The position numbers and the translations under genes are program-made. A stretch of DNA of 64,000 bases, from contig OX637342.1 of assembly GCA_951799405.1 (NCBI GenBank), positions 18,771,298 through 18,835,297 on the forward strand, read 5' to 3'. Below, piece after piece: positions 43,197 through 58,100 of this stretch; position 1 is the first letter of the stretch, and each line of letters starts with the position of its first letter. Source of the DNA: Agapetus fuscipes. Its lineage: Eukaryota; Arthropoda; Insecta; Trichoptera; Glossosomatidae. The notes under the pieces were generated by a model that ran no database searches, was not told the DNA's origin, and saw only the letters and a program-made list of their open reading frames with translations.

Positions 43197-46100
43197 GTAA
43201 AAGCCCTTCTGCCGCTGCAGCGCTTTTTCGTTTTTAAGAAACTTTATCCGCGTAAGGTAAAATGAACCAGCTGGACAAATCTTACGTAGTTTGTTGGCAG
43301 GGGGTTAACAAGTCATCTTCTTCTGCGTAGATACTTAGGCTCGGTATTTTCAACGTTTGCACAGCGACTTTATACTGAGTGAAAACGATGCACTTATTTC
43401 AATCGTGTGGATAGTTTTTTTCTCAGTTAAAAGTCACATATTATAGTAACGTTGAAAATACCGAGTCTTCAGGCGTGTTGTTTTAACAATAGCGTAGTCG
43501 TTATACCAGTGCTTGTTTGGCTTATCTGTCATTTGATTCAAAGATGATATTTTAATGAAATTGTCATATGAATCACATTCTACACAGTATGATGGTGAAG
43601 ATGATCTTGATGAGAACTGTGGACAGTTCTCATCAAGATCATCTTCATCATCATCATACTTCACGCTGAAGAAGCCCATTGTAGAAATGAGCGAAACGTC
43701 TGGAAGTTCCAGCTCCCACAGACCACGGCATCAGATCCCGGAAAACATCACTCCAGCAATGTGAGAGTTGTTTTACAACAAAAGGATTTCCAGTTTTCGT
43801 GGGACACATTGGTCCAGTACAAATACAAGCATTGCTTATTTGAAATAACCTTTGATAGACATAAGAGAAACAAGCACTTAGGAGACGTTTTGTCTTTAAA
43901 CTGAAAGAAAAGGACTGATGACACCCTTACAGACAGTTTTCTGATCCTATTTCAAACTACCTACAATACTGTTAAAACAACATGCCTTTAGAGGTGGTGG
44001 TACAAACATAACTATGTGTATATGTATATACTCGTAGCAACTTTTTGACCTACATTAATTATTAAATAGTTATTTTTTCTTTTTTCCAAGTCATAACAAG
44101 CAAAAGTACTTGTGTGTACTGAGCAACTTATTTCATCGAAGAGTTTGGAATACGCTTCAGATTATTTTTTTGTGGAAGGAAAAAGTTAGATTGTACATTG
44201 CGTACAAAACCTCAACATCCCTAAAGTAATGAATGAAATATCTATCTTCTATCTAATCTAATCTAATCTAATCTAAGTTGCAAAGATATGTTACATTGGA
44301 GATTCACATTACATGCATTCTCACAACCAGATATGTACAAGTTTGCGCTTGCACATGCCTCATGTGAGCCTACAACATAAAAACCAAATCTCAAATGGAC
44401 ATACACCCTATCTATACCTATCTTGACGTTTTCGAAAAAGTATTTAAATGATTTATAGGTCGTACTTTTTCATCGTTTAATTGTAAGTGGGAAAAAAATA
44501 TTTTTTTGCAATCAACTAACTTTAAATTTACTAATAATGATTCATAGCATTAATGACATATAATTTTCAGTAGCTTTCATGAAATTTTCATGAAAGATCA
44601 ACAGTTTTTTTTATTGTGACGTTTCTTCAAATGATCAAATGCCCAACGCTTACAATCTTCATCATTTTTTATTGACTTTTACGTCGCCAACAATCGTCAT
44701 AACAATAACCCGTAAGAAATTCTATTCTACTGATTTTACTGTCTACTGATATGTTACTGTCTAGTGAATTGAACAGTGGTTGTTTTCGTACTTAAAATCT
44801 AAAACAGAGTGCTACAAAGTCTCCACTGACACATTTAATTAATTGTTAAGTATTTTTTCGTTACCTTAACATTTAGAATATCATATCTAAACGTTAGATC
44901 ATTTAAATACTTTAATTCTATAAAATTTTAATGTACTGAATATCTAAAAATACACTCTACCCTCTTCTTTCTCTTACTCAAATAAATATGAAATATCAAA
45001 TGTACGAATTTCTTATCACATTTCTTGACACAGGATCTAACCTCAATTAACGATTTCCTGAACAAAAATACAACAAGCAAACTTCATTGAAGCGTCCCAG
45101 TAGAATAGACATTAACAAATATTTTGCCTTGTGTGTCGCAACTTTTTTCAAGGTCCAATAGATTGCTTGACCCGCGGGTCACGAGATAAACAATAACTTA
45201 AACAAATAAGGTCTTCTAAAGTCTAACATGTCGAGGGTAGTATTCTTGAAAATACTAATGTTTTAACAATGGGCACAATATATTTCACAAAAAGGCGGTA
45301 AAATTAATTAACCCAATAATATTTTTAATTTTTTAGGGGTTGGTGGTAGACACAGTGAAAATCATTACTATATCCTTGACTTATAGGTTGGTAAGTGGCT
45401 GACCACCCGTACTGTAAAAACTGGGTTCACTCTACCAATGTCACCCATGTTTCAGGGAAGGTTGGAAAAAAATACAGGGCTTATATTCATTTCAGGTTTG
45501 GATTCTTTTTTTTTTTGTAGGTCCACATGCGGCATTTGTAAGCCCGAACTACACGTGTTTTTTGTGAGCATGATTTTGATATGAGCTTTAAATGTTGATA
45601 TATCTTTGCAACTTAGATTATAGATTATAGTTGGTTGCGTAAAATCATATTTATGGTCGTTTCTAAATATGTGTATACTAATTAGATACGATAGAAAAGC
45701 ATGTTACATTTGACAGGTTTACAAAATTAATACCAGGAAATCGATAGAGCTAATAAATGTTTAGATAATTAGTCTCAGACTATCAGCGTTATTCACAGCA
45801 CATTTGATCAATGGATCAACGTCTTTTTTGTGTGGAAATTCACGTTAGGTGTCGTTTGAGCCATGGATTTGCTGTGTGTGAATAACACCGTGGAAGTATT
45901 GTATATTCCTTATCACATTAATCAACACTAAAGAAAACTGTACTTAAAGGTCAAAGATAAACCTATCAACACAGATATGATAGCCGATGTGTGCCACTTA
46001 CAAAAAAATTAAAACCTTTCTTTCAAAGGTTTGTTAATCATAATAATATTAGGATGATTTATTTGGTGAGCGCTATTTTTGTGTGCATCACACCTCAAGA

Positions 46101-49100
46101 GCCCTCAGCGAGCTTGGTTATCGCTTTACAAAGCGCCAATTCTCCAACAAGACCGAGTTGATGTAAGGCTGGATGGCCCGTATGGTGACCGGTCCTTGGT
46201 AAAGGCAGATTAATTTTTCAACTGAATCCCGGCGGAGCACACAAAATATACCATTCTATTTTCAAATGTGCTCTTCGCTGGGTTGAAAAATTCATAAAGC
46301 CTTTACCAAAGACCGGTCACTAAAAGGTACATCCAGCCGTAGAGCAACTGGGTCTGCTGGGCAACTTGAGTATGGGCGCTTTGTAGCGACGACCAAGCTC
46401 GTTATTAACACCTCTGCGGCACTACAACAAGTGTCATAGACCCCTAAAGTCTCTAGGGGAAATCTAGGGAGACATCCGCACAGGATTTTTTTTAAAAAAA
46501 TAATAATAATAGGATAACTCGTGACCAATCTACCATTGCAAATATACGTTAACATTTAGTATTCATATTCAATGCATGCCCACAAGCAGACACGTGCAAG
46601 TTCACGCCCCTTGCAAATGCTGCATGTGTACCTACTCATAAATTAAAACCAAACCTCAAATGAATATAAACCCTGCAAGTTTTACTGACCTTCCCTGAAA
46701 CAGGGATAACATTGGAAAATTAAACTTTTTTTACAGTAGGTATGAGTGGTAAGCCTCATACCTACCTATGAGTCAAGGTATATGTAGGTACTTGTAAATT
46801 GGAATTTACCTACACGAATCATATTAAATAACTTTTCTTGGAAGTTTAACATTTTAAGTTTGTTCTGTAATCAAGTTTGTAGATAAATTAAGCATTAGAT
46901 TATGTTCGTATATTATCAATTAATTAACCTGTATGTACTAAGCAAACATTTAATTATTGTCAATCATCGAAATTGATAATTAATTGCTTTCATAGCCAAT
47001 ATTTGCTTTTGAAATGACATAATTATGGTTTTGGTTCGCGAAATAGAAATTCATGTGGAATGACAATTTACTCGTAGCTTTCCTTCAACTGTTACTGTTA
47101 ATCTTTTGCCATTCCGCTAGGGGTAGCCAGAGCCTCTGCAGATTTGCTTAAAATTTTAGTTTTCTTATATACCTCTTTCAATTCATTCATATCCATCCCC
47201 CTCTAAAAACATTTCCATCTTTTACCTTCGCTGTATACATCACATTCCTTCACAATTTCATCAATCTGATTCGGCAATACATTTTTCGGTTTTCCTTTTT
47301 ATCTTTTCCTTTTCACATTTCCTTTGTAAAGTATACACTTTATGAGTCTTTCATCATCCATTATTTGTCCAGACCATCTCATCACATGCTTTTGTACCTT
47401 TAAGGTTCACTCACAATAAATGAGTACCAACCGTAGGGAGCTTAGGTACCTACCTGGGAAACTCCCACGTCAACTGAAGTGATAGGCCGGTTCCCTAATC
47501 TAATCTTATTTAAGTTGCAAAGATATGTTACATTGGAGATTCACATTACATGCATTCTGACAACCAGACACGTACAAGTTCGCGCTTGCACATGCCTCAT
47601 GTGAACCTACAACATAAAAACCAAATCTCAAATGGACATACACCCTGCAATTCTTGCCGTCCTTCCCTGTAACAGGGGTGACATTGGCAAAGTGAACCAT
47701 TTTTACAGCATGGGTGTTCAGCCGCATACCAACCTATAAGTCAAGGAACCCTTGCCTGTAAAAATCAATAGGTTCCACTCGCCACATGCGAAACGCTTCG
47801 GGAACAACGCGGCAATATGTTCCACTATATGTGTAGCTTTTGTTGCGTTTTGTTTAACAATACTCCAATACCGTACAAAAGGATGTCATAAAGGGGATTG
47901 TACAATAAAGCATCTTTGTCTAATATACACGTGTCACTAAATATTTGTTGTATCGATGGGGAGGTCATCAAATGTAATACACGTGTATTGATGATCATCA
48001 AGCGCCCTTCTCGGAATCGAACCCAGCAGTGAGAATGACACACAATAGAGCGTCCCTGACAAATTTCATATGAAGTCTAAACTAAAGCAATCATTAAATT
48101 CTGTACCGGTAATTTCGAACTTCAACAAAAGCTGTTTCAGGGAAAGGAGGCACGAGCTGCCAGCGTTCATGTTCTATAATCTATAATCTATAATCTAAGT
48201 TGCAAGGATATATTCATTTAAAGCTCTCAGATGTATGTCCACAAACCAACAAGTGTAGTTCGCGCTTACAAATGCTGAATGTGTACTTACAAATAAAATC
48301 CAAACCTCAAATGAACATAAGCCCCACAACTTTTGCCGACCTTCCCTGAAACAGGGGTGACATTGGCAAAGTGAACCATTTTTTACAGTATGGGTGGTCA
48401 GCCTCATACCAACCTATAAGTCAAGGAATATGAATAATAAATTACATTTAAATATAAAAAAGAACAAAACCTTACAAAGAAATCTATACAAAAAAAGTCA
48501 AAAATTTCCTATGCAAAAAATGTAGCAAATGAATACACCAACATTAGAAATCAACATTGCAGATTAGCCGCCACTTCTTCCTGTCCTTGCATACTTCTTT
48601 CATTTCATCCAGAGTCATAACCTTTTTCATACAAGTCCTCCTTTTATTATGACTCTGGATATCCCATTCATTCGCTATTTCAGAGATTTGATCCTTCCAT
48701 ACTTTTCTCGGTCTTCCTCTACCACGATATCCATCTATTCTAGCAACATATACTTTCTTCGTCAATCTTTCATCACTCATTCTCTCCAAATGCCCGAACC
48801 ATCTTAACATACTTCTGTTAATCTTCACTTTCACACTTTCCCTTACACCACATTCTTCTCTTACAAAATCATTCCTCACCCTGTCACTTCGTTTTTTCCC
48901 AATCATACTTCTTAGATAGTCCATTTCTACTGTATGGACTTTACTAATTTCCCTTTCACTCACCGTCCAGGCTTCACTTCCATACATCAAGGTTGGCACT
49001 AGTATACCACCGTGCACCGCCAATCTAACATTTTTTGAGAGATTTTGGTTCCTGGCGATGCAAGCGGTCGCACCCAGTACACACCTTCCTTTCATTATTC

Positions 49101-52100
49101 TTCTTTCAAATTCACCGGCCATTCTTCCATCTTTTTCAAACTTACTTCCCAAATATACAAACTCATTTACAACATCAACATTCATTCCATTAATTTTAAA
49201 TTCATAATTCATATTTTCATCATCTCTTTCAAAAATCAAAACTTTCGTCTTTCTTGCATTCAACTTCAAATTATTACCTTTCAAAGCTTCGTTCAATCTA
49301 GAGAGCATCATTTGCAATTCCACTGCTGAATCAGATACAAGGACTGCATCATCCGCATACAGTAGAACGCTTACTGTGCTCTCTCCTATCATTAATCCAC
49401 AATCATCAAGTCTAGCATCTCGAACACACTTGTCCATGACTATGTTAAATAGCCATGGGCTCATCACACATCCTTGCCTTACACCCTTAAAAACTTCAAA
49501 CCATTCACTATACTCACCATCAATACGAATGCAGGCCATACTATTCTCATAGTTCGCATGCACCGCATTGAGTAGAGCTCCATTCACTCCGTATGCTTTC
49601 AAAACATCCCACAACATACTTCTGTCCACTGAGTCAAAAGCCTTTTCCAGATCCACAAAGGCCGTGAATAGTTTCCCCCTCACCGACAATTGTTTTTCAA
49701 CAAGTTGTCGTAGAGTGAAAATCTGATCAACACAGCCTCTACCGGCCATAAAGCCGGACTGTATATCGGAAACCCTTTTGCTAGTAGTCAGAATCACATT
49801 TTTTATAATCACCTTACAGAAGACTTTTCCTGGTATACTGAGTAGACTGATTGGTCTGAAGTTCTGACAGTCTTTTTTGTCCCCTTTACCTTTGTAAATG
49901 GGAACAATGACTGCCTTCCTCCAATCCATCGGTACTACTCCTGCATTCACACAAAGCTTACATAATTCAAACATCCAATCTATCACACATTCACCTCCTG
50001 CTTTCAATATTTCACCATTTATACCATCAAACCCAGCAGACTTCCCATTCTTCAGACGTGAAATAGACACTTTCATTTCTTCTTTCAAAATCTTCAATTC
50101 ATTCTCTTCATCTGTCTGTTCATAAATTCTTCTTTCACCCTGGCCAAAAATTTCTTGAAAATAGTTCTTCCATCTCTTGCATACTTCTTCATTCTCCCAT
50201 ACCATCTCACCGGCAGCACTTTTGACTCCCGGAGTGGTCAATGCAGAAGATTTATTTCTATCCGCATTGATCCACCTCCAAAATTCCTTCTTACTGTCGG
50301 TGAAACTTTTGTTAATCCTTTCATCAATCTTTCTTTGTTCATTCATCTTGCTTTCATAAATTATAGTCTTTGCCATTCTCTTAGCTATCTTATATTCGTC
50401 TTCTAGCTTTCAATTGTTCAATGTTCAATGTTCAATTGTGGTTTTGGTTTTCTTTTATAAGTATACGTGCATCATGTGTAAGCGTGAACATACATATCGT
50501 TCACACGGTTCTAATAATAACAATAATATTATGTTGATTTATTTCATGAGCGCTATTTGTGTGTGAGTCACACCTCACAAGCCCTCTGCGAGCTTGGTAG
50601 ACGAAAGAAGAAAGGGATGCAAGGATAGGAAAAAATATAAGCAAATCTGCAGACGCTATAGCCACCCCTAGAGAAATGGCGACTGAGTTACAGTAACCAA
50701 ATCAGTATTTGCAAATTTGTTCAGAATCGGAAAAGAAACGAGAGACATAAGAGAAAAAATGCGACGGGGTTCGTGTCGATTTTTTTCCACATCAATGGCT
50801 TAGTTTTAACCAATTTATTTAGTCATTTAATATTTACGGCACAGAATGTTGGTAAAAAAGTCTAACACTGCGCTCGACTGAAACCGGAGCCAAATCAAAG
50901 ATTGAAGAACCGATAAGAAGAGTTAACACAATGTCTGGAGAGCGTGCATTTACAGTAGCTGGTCCTCTGGCCTGGAACCACCTGCCACATCATGTGAGAG
51001 AGCTAGACTGCTAGAGGACCATGGAAAGTTCCGGAATGCACTAAAGACAAGCGAATTTCTGGCATCATTTGCACAAGCGCCCTTGGAGTGACTACATCAC
51101 GAAACGGCGCTATAAAGAATTAATCTACTCATCATCATCATCAATGCCTTTTACACAGAGAAACACGAATACAAACAAGCCATTACCAATAAATAAATAC
51201 CCGTTTTAAAGTCATTAATTAATTGCCAATAAAAATCAGAAACGGCAACAAGATACATGACGTGGGAGTAGGGTGCTAATCCCATTTATTGGCCTTTTAA
51301 GCAAATCCTGGATCCTGACCTGACTACCCATCATGCTTAAAGCTTTATATAGGGAAAATAATCATGATTCATCGGAGCTTTTGGATTAAAAATGATACAT
51401 TTGAAAAAAAAAAGGAAAAAATATCCAACCAAAAAATATCCTGTATTCTAATTTTTGTTTGTTCCGTTTTTAAATTTCAAAGGTGTATTTATGTACAACA
51501 GTCGAAAAAGAGCTCAGTTTTAATTGAGGCGTTTCATGTTTTGGGAAAAAAAAAACAACTTTACTTAATAAAATAAAAAAATATCGTACCTGACCATGAT
51601 TGTAAATTGAAAACTTGCGTAAATATTTATTGAAATCAATTTATAATTGGTGAAAATATACAATGTTTCATTGGAATTTGATTCTAAAAAAAATATTACA
51701 AATCTTGTTCCCACCTAGCCCTGGATGAGGCAAGAAGGACCAAAATGGCCGAATTTAGCCATTGGTCTAGTAGGGTTTTCTTGGATCACTCAAATAAAAA
51801 TTGTAAATCTCGTGGAAGATTGTTTAGAATTTTTATTTAATCAATTAGCACAAAATTACAGAAATAAGAATGGATGAGAGAAAACAGACATGTTGCTGTT
51901 AAGTTTCGAGATAGAAGACGGAAGTAGAAAACAGCTGTCAAACATTGGCATGAAATTGGCAGTAAAAATACCATAGACAAAAATACAACTGTGTCATTGG
52001 TAGGTATGTTAAATTCTTAACAAATCCATTAAATTATCATTTACTTATTATTTATCTTTTAGTGTTGTAAATAAAAGGGAAGCGTATATTCTTGTATGGG

Positions 52101-55100
52101 TAGAGGAAGAATCGTAGGGGGCAAGTATGGGGCCCCAAGCTTTTATCCGCACCAGGGCCCCAAATGGGTTAATCCAGGCATGCACCTACCCTAGTACATA
52201 AACTTAACCTTAATTTGACTGTATATTGGTGACGGTAACATCATTAACCGCTAGTTGGTGTGTGTGGTGCCCTGTCTAGGCGCAGACAGATCGCATGGTG
52301 TTTGACAAGCGCACCTTGCAGACTGCAGAGCGGCGCCAGGCCACCTTCTCTGACCGCTCCCAGCTCAAGTACGCGCGCCGGCTGGTCATCAAGCTGGGCA
52401 GCGCCGTCATCACGAGGGAGGACCACAACGGACTGGCGCTCGGGAGGCTGGCTTCAATCGTCGAACAGGTTGGCATTCAATAAATCTATTCTGATCGCTT
52501 TTAGAGTCACTTCTTATGTTGATCTGACAACAAATATACACTCTTAAATGAACTAGACAAAAATCTTTCAAATAGTGCAGTTAAGATAACAGTACCCGTA
52601 ATAGGATTTTATTCACAATACGCGAAGTATCGAGTATTCGAGAAAAATCTATGTGAACTTGTAAAGCACCTTTGGCAAAAAAAGTTTTCGAAAATAGATT
52701 CTATTGCAGATCGGTTTTTAATCTCGAAACTACCACACGCAAAAGGTATCGAGCTTCTGCTAGACCACTGTATTAGGTTATTCGACCAATATGTTCTTCT
52801 TCCCTTCATTTCCTTCCTTCTATTTAAGACCAATCCGTGGTCCAGTGACAAAACTTTGAACTCGTAAATGGAAGGCTCTAGGCTCAAATCCCGGCGGAGT
52901 ATAAAAAATATCCCATTTATGTTTTCAAAATTATGCTCTTCGCTGGGTTAAAAAAATCATAAAACCTTCACAAAGACCGGTCACTATATGGTCGATCCAA
53001 TGTCACAGCACCTGGGTCTTGCTTGAGTATTGGCACTTTGCATCGACGACCAAACTCGGAAACACCTCTGCGTCACTACAGACCAGTGTCATAGACCCCT
53101 AGAATCTCTGAAGTCTAGGGAGCCTCTCGCACAGGATTTCTTAAAAAAAACGCATCGCTTCCAAAATCAATGTTTTACTTACTAATTGCTTAATCTAAGT
53201 CACAATGCTTGAAGACTCAAGTTTTCCCACACTACAATTCTCTTGGAATATTATTCAGATTTGATTACAAGTTTAACAGCAAAATAATGAAATGTTTCCA
53301 GGTTGCTGAGTGCCAGAACGAGGGTCGGGAGTGCATCATGGTGACCAGCGGTGCCGTGGCTTTCGGCAAACAGAAGCTGACCCAAGAGTTGCTCATGTCG
53401 CTGTCCATGAGGGAAACGCTGTCACCCAAGGACCACACCAGAGAGGTGAGCGGGCAACCCTTTCATTAATAGCACGGCAATTTTGTGCAGCTTCGGGAGA
53501 CTTCGGGTTGCGCCGAAGGAGCACGACTACTTCCGCAGTCCTTCGACCAACAACCGCGGCAATCTCACAAGTCATCACGCACTGACGTCACGTCAATGTC
53601 TTTTAAATTTTTACTTATGTTCTTATTTTGCATGATGACATTTAAATGATTTCACCTCAAGTACTTTCCATATCTAAAAAATCTAAATCTAAGCTGCAAA
53701 GATATGTATCATTTGAGATTCATATTAAATGAATTCCCACAAGCAGACATGCATAATTTCGCGCTTACACATGCCGCATGTGGACATACAATATAAAAAC
53801 CCAATTCTCAAATGGACATAAGCCCTGCAACTCTTGCCGACCTTCCCTGAAACAGGGTTGACATTGGCAAAGTGAACCAATTTTTACAGTATGGGGGGTC
53901 AGCCTCATACCAACCTATAAGTCAAGGAATAACACTCTGGTACAAAATTCAAATAATTTCAGAAGAATATGAAGTAAGCAAGTCGAAAGTACTTGAGCTG
54001 AAATTAATGTTCAATTTTTACTTTCTTGCTATAGCTGAAGGCTATAAAGAAAGTATTGATTTGGTGTGAAAATTTGTTTTCGAGGTTTTCACGGAAATGA
54101 GTTGTCCTGGTGCAGGACATGCCAAAAAACACTATCTTTCAAAAACGTCCGTCTGTATGTGTGTGTGTGTGTGCGTGTGTATGTATGTGTGTCACTTTCC
54201 AAAGTATAAGACCTAGAGATACCAAATTTTGGCTACATCAACTTTTTTGGACATGTAAAGTATGAAAAGCATGGCATTACACCAACTTGAAAATTCAAGA
54301 TGGCTGCCATACAAAAAAAACATAAAATTGCACTTTTCTCAAAAACGGCTCCAAGATTTTTTTTTAATTTTCAGCGTTGCCACAAATTAATTTTTAACTT
54401 AATAAATTATTTATGGCAACACTCTTGCTAATCTGTGTCTATGGGCTGCAATATGAAAAAAAACAAACAACCGTGATTTTCTCGAAAGTCAAGGGGTTAA
54501 CAAAAACATAATGTTCTACATTATAGAAAACATAAATTTCTACAAAATTAAAAAATTTTTTTTTTGAAAAAGTTATTATAAAGCACCGTTTACACGACCT
54601 GAAATTTTAAATCGAAAATATTACAAAAACCCATTAAAATGCAAGATATTTAAATTTGTTTTAGATTTAATAGAAAGAACAAATTGGTCACTACAATTCA
54701 TAAGGAAAGATTTTTTTCTTTTTTGAAAATTCAAGATGGCTTCCAAAGAGATGAAAATTTTAAATGCGATTTTCTCAAAAACGGCTCCAACGATTTTTCT
54801 GAAATTTTCTGTAAATTCGTTAATAAAATAGTGCTATCTATTGATAATAATCATTGCTTCATCATGATCTCGATTTAGGGAGTTGCCATACAAAAGAAAA
54901 AAGAAAATAAAAAATCCTCGGCAGTTAGACGGTTAATAAAAAAATAATGTAAGACAAATGTAAAAAAATAATAACGTTTATATTGCCATCATTTTTTTTT
55001 CCAAAAAGTGAATTAGAAGTATAGCCGCCATACAAAGTGAAAAATTTCCATACAAAATGTATTAGCAATTTTCTTGGTAGTCAAAGGGTTAAAATAAGAT

Positions 55101-58100
55101 AAAAGGCTGCGATCCTTAAAATTTTATAAGTACCAATAATAATCAGTCGTTACGTTTTCAAAATATAACTAAAAAGTGTACCCACCATACAAAGTCCTAG
55201 TTTGCATACAAAAGGGTTCAATGACCATCTATAATAATCTAGATTGTAAAATCTAAGTTGCAAATATATATTAAAATTAAAAACTCATATCAAATGCATG
55301 CCCAGAAACAGACACGTGTAAATTCGCGCTTAAAAACGCTGAATGTGTACTTACAATTTAAAACCAAATCTCAAATGAACATAAAACCTGCAACTCTTGC
55401 CGACTTTCCTTGAAACAGGGGTGACATTGACAAAGTAAATTATTTTTTACACTATGGGTGGTCAGCTTTATACCAACCTATAAGTCAAGGATCTTTCTTG
55501 TGTAATTGGCGCTTTTTCCAGAGAAGACCAACCTCGCAGAGGGCTCTTGAGGTGTGATTCACAAAAAATATGTCTATTCATTTAAGTATTTATATGGCTA
55601 CACATATCCATATTGTACGAGTATGCAGGTACACACCGTGGTGGAATAAAATTGATTTATAATTGATATATTATATTTTTTATTGAAACGGCATAAGCCG
55701 GTAGATGATTCTAGCTTTACATACGTCATACAGTGGGTTAATTTTTGCAAGAAAGTTGAGTACAGATTCTGTGCAATTTATTAAAAATTAAACTGTGTTT
55801 TTTTTTAATCATACCTTTTCCTAAAAACGACTTTTACATTATACATAAATACACGAACTCTTAATTTTTTTTATTGAAAATATTCGTACAAAAAAGACTT
55901 TTCTTGTGTCCATTTTTTGCTCTATTTCACCAATTAACTTTAACAGAAACTTTGTATTTGAATATAAATATTTAATAAATATAGTAAAGATATTTGTCAA
56001 AGTATGCATCTTTACTATCTCAAATCTGTTTATTTAGATAAGCTAATTTACAAGTTCAAATAACTAATCGAAAATATTTTTATTTGTTTATTGTTTTTAT
56101 ATACTTTAAGATTATCAGTAAATAATCTTGAATGATAAGAAAATGGATTAAAAAGTATATACTAGACAGCAGACATACACTTAAAAATGAACTTGACAAA
56201 TTGATAATAAATAACTGTCAAATACTCCAGTTAAGATAACAGGCAGTCGTCAAATAGTTGTATTTTAAATTCTAAATCCCCAATTAATATTTCTAAAATT
56301 CTCAAGGCAAATCTGCCATCATCACAGACTATCCAGGAATAATGATTGTAGTCAAAGATTTATTGTAAAAGGACTCACCAATAATCCTCTAATGTTCTCT
56401 GCTTTGTTTATTGTTCACTATGTGTGGTCGGCCTGCTGTCTAGTCATGAAGTCTGTTAACGCCACGTATTCTCTGTTGCAGGATGGGGCAGTCTATTCAT
56501 TAAGTCTGTTAACACCACGTATTCTCTGTTCCAGGATGCTTTCAGTGTTTTGGAGCCCAGGGCCGCAGCCGCTGTGGGGCAGTCTGGACTCATGTCCCTC
56601 TATGACGCCATGTTTGCGCAATATGGAGTCAAAATAGCACAGGTATGCACATATATACTGTTACGAACTATGGATTCGTTGGACAGAGCCTAGGCACGCT
56701 GGTTGGTGTGTGTGACGTCTCTGGCATTGTGTATAACAATCCATTATGGAAAGGTTACGAACGTATGAGTTTGTACGTGAGCCTAGGTATGCTGGTTGGT
56801 GTGTGTAACGTCTCTGGTATAGTTTGGAACAATGCTCTAGTACCATCTACTAGGCAGTATCTACCATGTTCTCAAACATGCAAGAATCGTCTCTACCGCA
56901 CATACTCGTATTAATACGAGCAAAGATTCTGTGGGACAGACAGAGTCCATTGACCATAGATACCTATAATAATCTAAGCTGCAAAGATATTTTAACATTT
57001 AAGGCGCATATTAAATGCATGCTCCCAGACAGGCACATGTAGGTTCGCGCCTGCACATTCTGCATGTGTGAAAACAAAAAAAACACACACACACATGAAC
57101 ATAAACCTTGCATCTCCTGCCGCCTTTCTTGTACTGTAAAAACAAGAACTGAGCACAACATGTGATCTTCATCACTTATTAAATTCTGATTTCAAGTTCT
57201 AGTCACAAAACCGTACCTATCTAAAATAATTTTTGTGAAAGATAGTTACCTAAGTTATCATTAAATTTAACGCGTAAATCGTAGCTTTTTCAATTCTGAT
57301 TGCAGGTTCTAGTGACTAAGCCAGACTTCTACAATGAGCAGACGCGGAAGAACCTCTGCACCACTCTGTCGGAGCTGATCTCCTTGAACATAGTGCCCAT
57401 CGTGAACACCAATGACGCCGTCAGCCCTCCCATGTACATCAAAGACGACGCTCTGGTGGCAGGTTCTGGAACCAAAAGGGTAAACAAAACCTTACACTTG
57501 ATTCAATTTTGTGTTGCATACAATTTTCACTGGGTCACGACCATCGTCCAAAGTTCTACTGACATAATATCCAGCGAAAAATGTACAAAATAAATCGTAC
57601 ATCATACAAAAAAAAAAAAATGTCGGTGGACATTTTGTCGCGTACACATTTCGTCGCGTGGATATTTTGTCATTTGACATTGTGTCGATGGGCATTCTGT
57701 CAATGCGCGTGGTACCAACTTTTACGATTAGCGTTAGTTAACGACTTATGGCGTTGACAAGCAGCCAGTTTCTAAAATGATTTATCCGTATCGGTATATT
57801 CTATCTATAATCTTAGATGCAAAGAGATATGTAAACATTTAAAATTCACATTAAATACATGCCCACAAACAGTCAGGTTGAAATTCGGGCTTACAAACGC
57901 TGAATGTGTACATGCAAATTAAAATCCAAACCTCAAGTTAACATAATCCCTTCCACTTTTTCCGACCTTCCCTGAAACATAGGGAAAATTGGCAAAGTTA
58001 ACCATTTTTTACAGTATGGGTGGTCAGCCTCATACCAACCTATAAGTCGAGGAACATACACAATAAATTACAATTTTAAAATAAACATCGGTGGAGGTAA

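Noticed and set aside
49045..50406. + strand ORFs opposite the LINE-X RT
   Set aside because: Shadow frames; the minus strand carries the RT motifs.
56393..56637. Alternative P5CS exon 4 frame from the upstream acceptor
   Set aside because: It shifts the frame and loses the GQSGLM motif, so it is not used for the main model.
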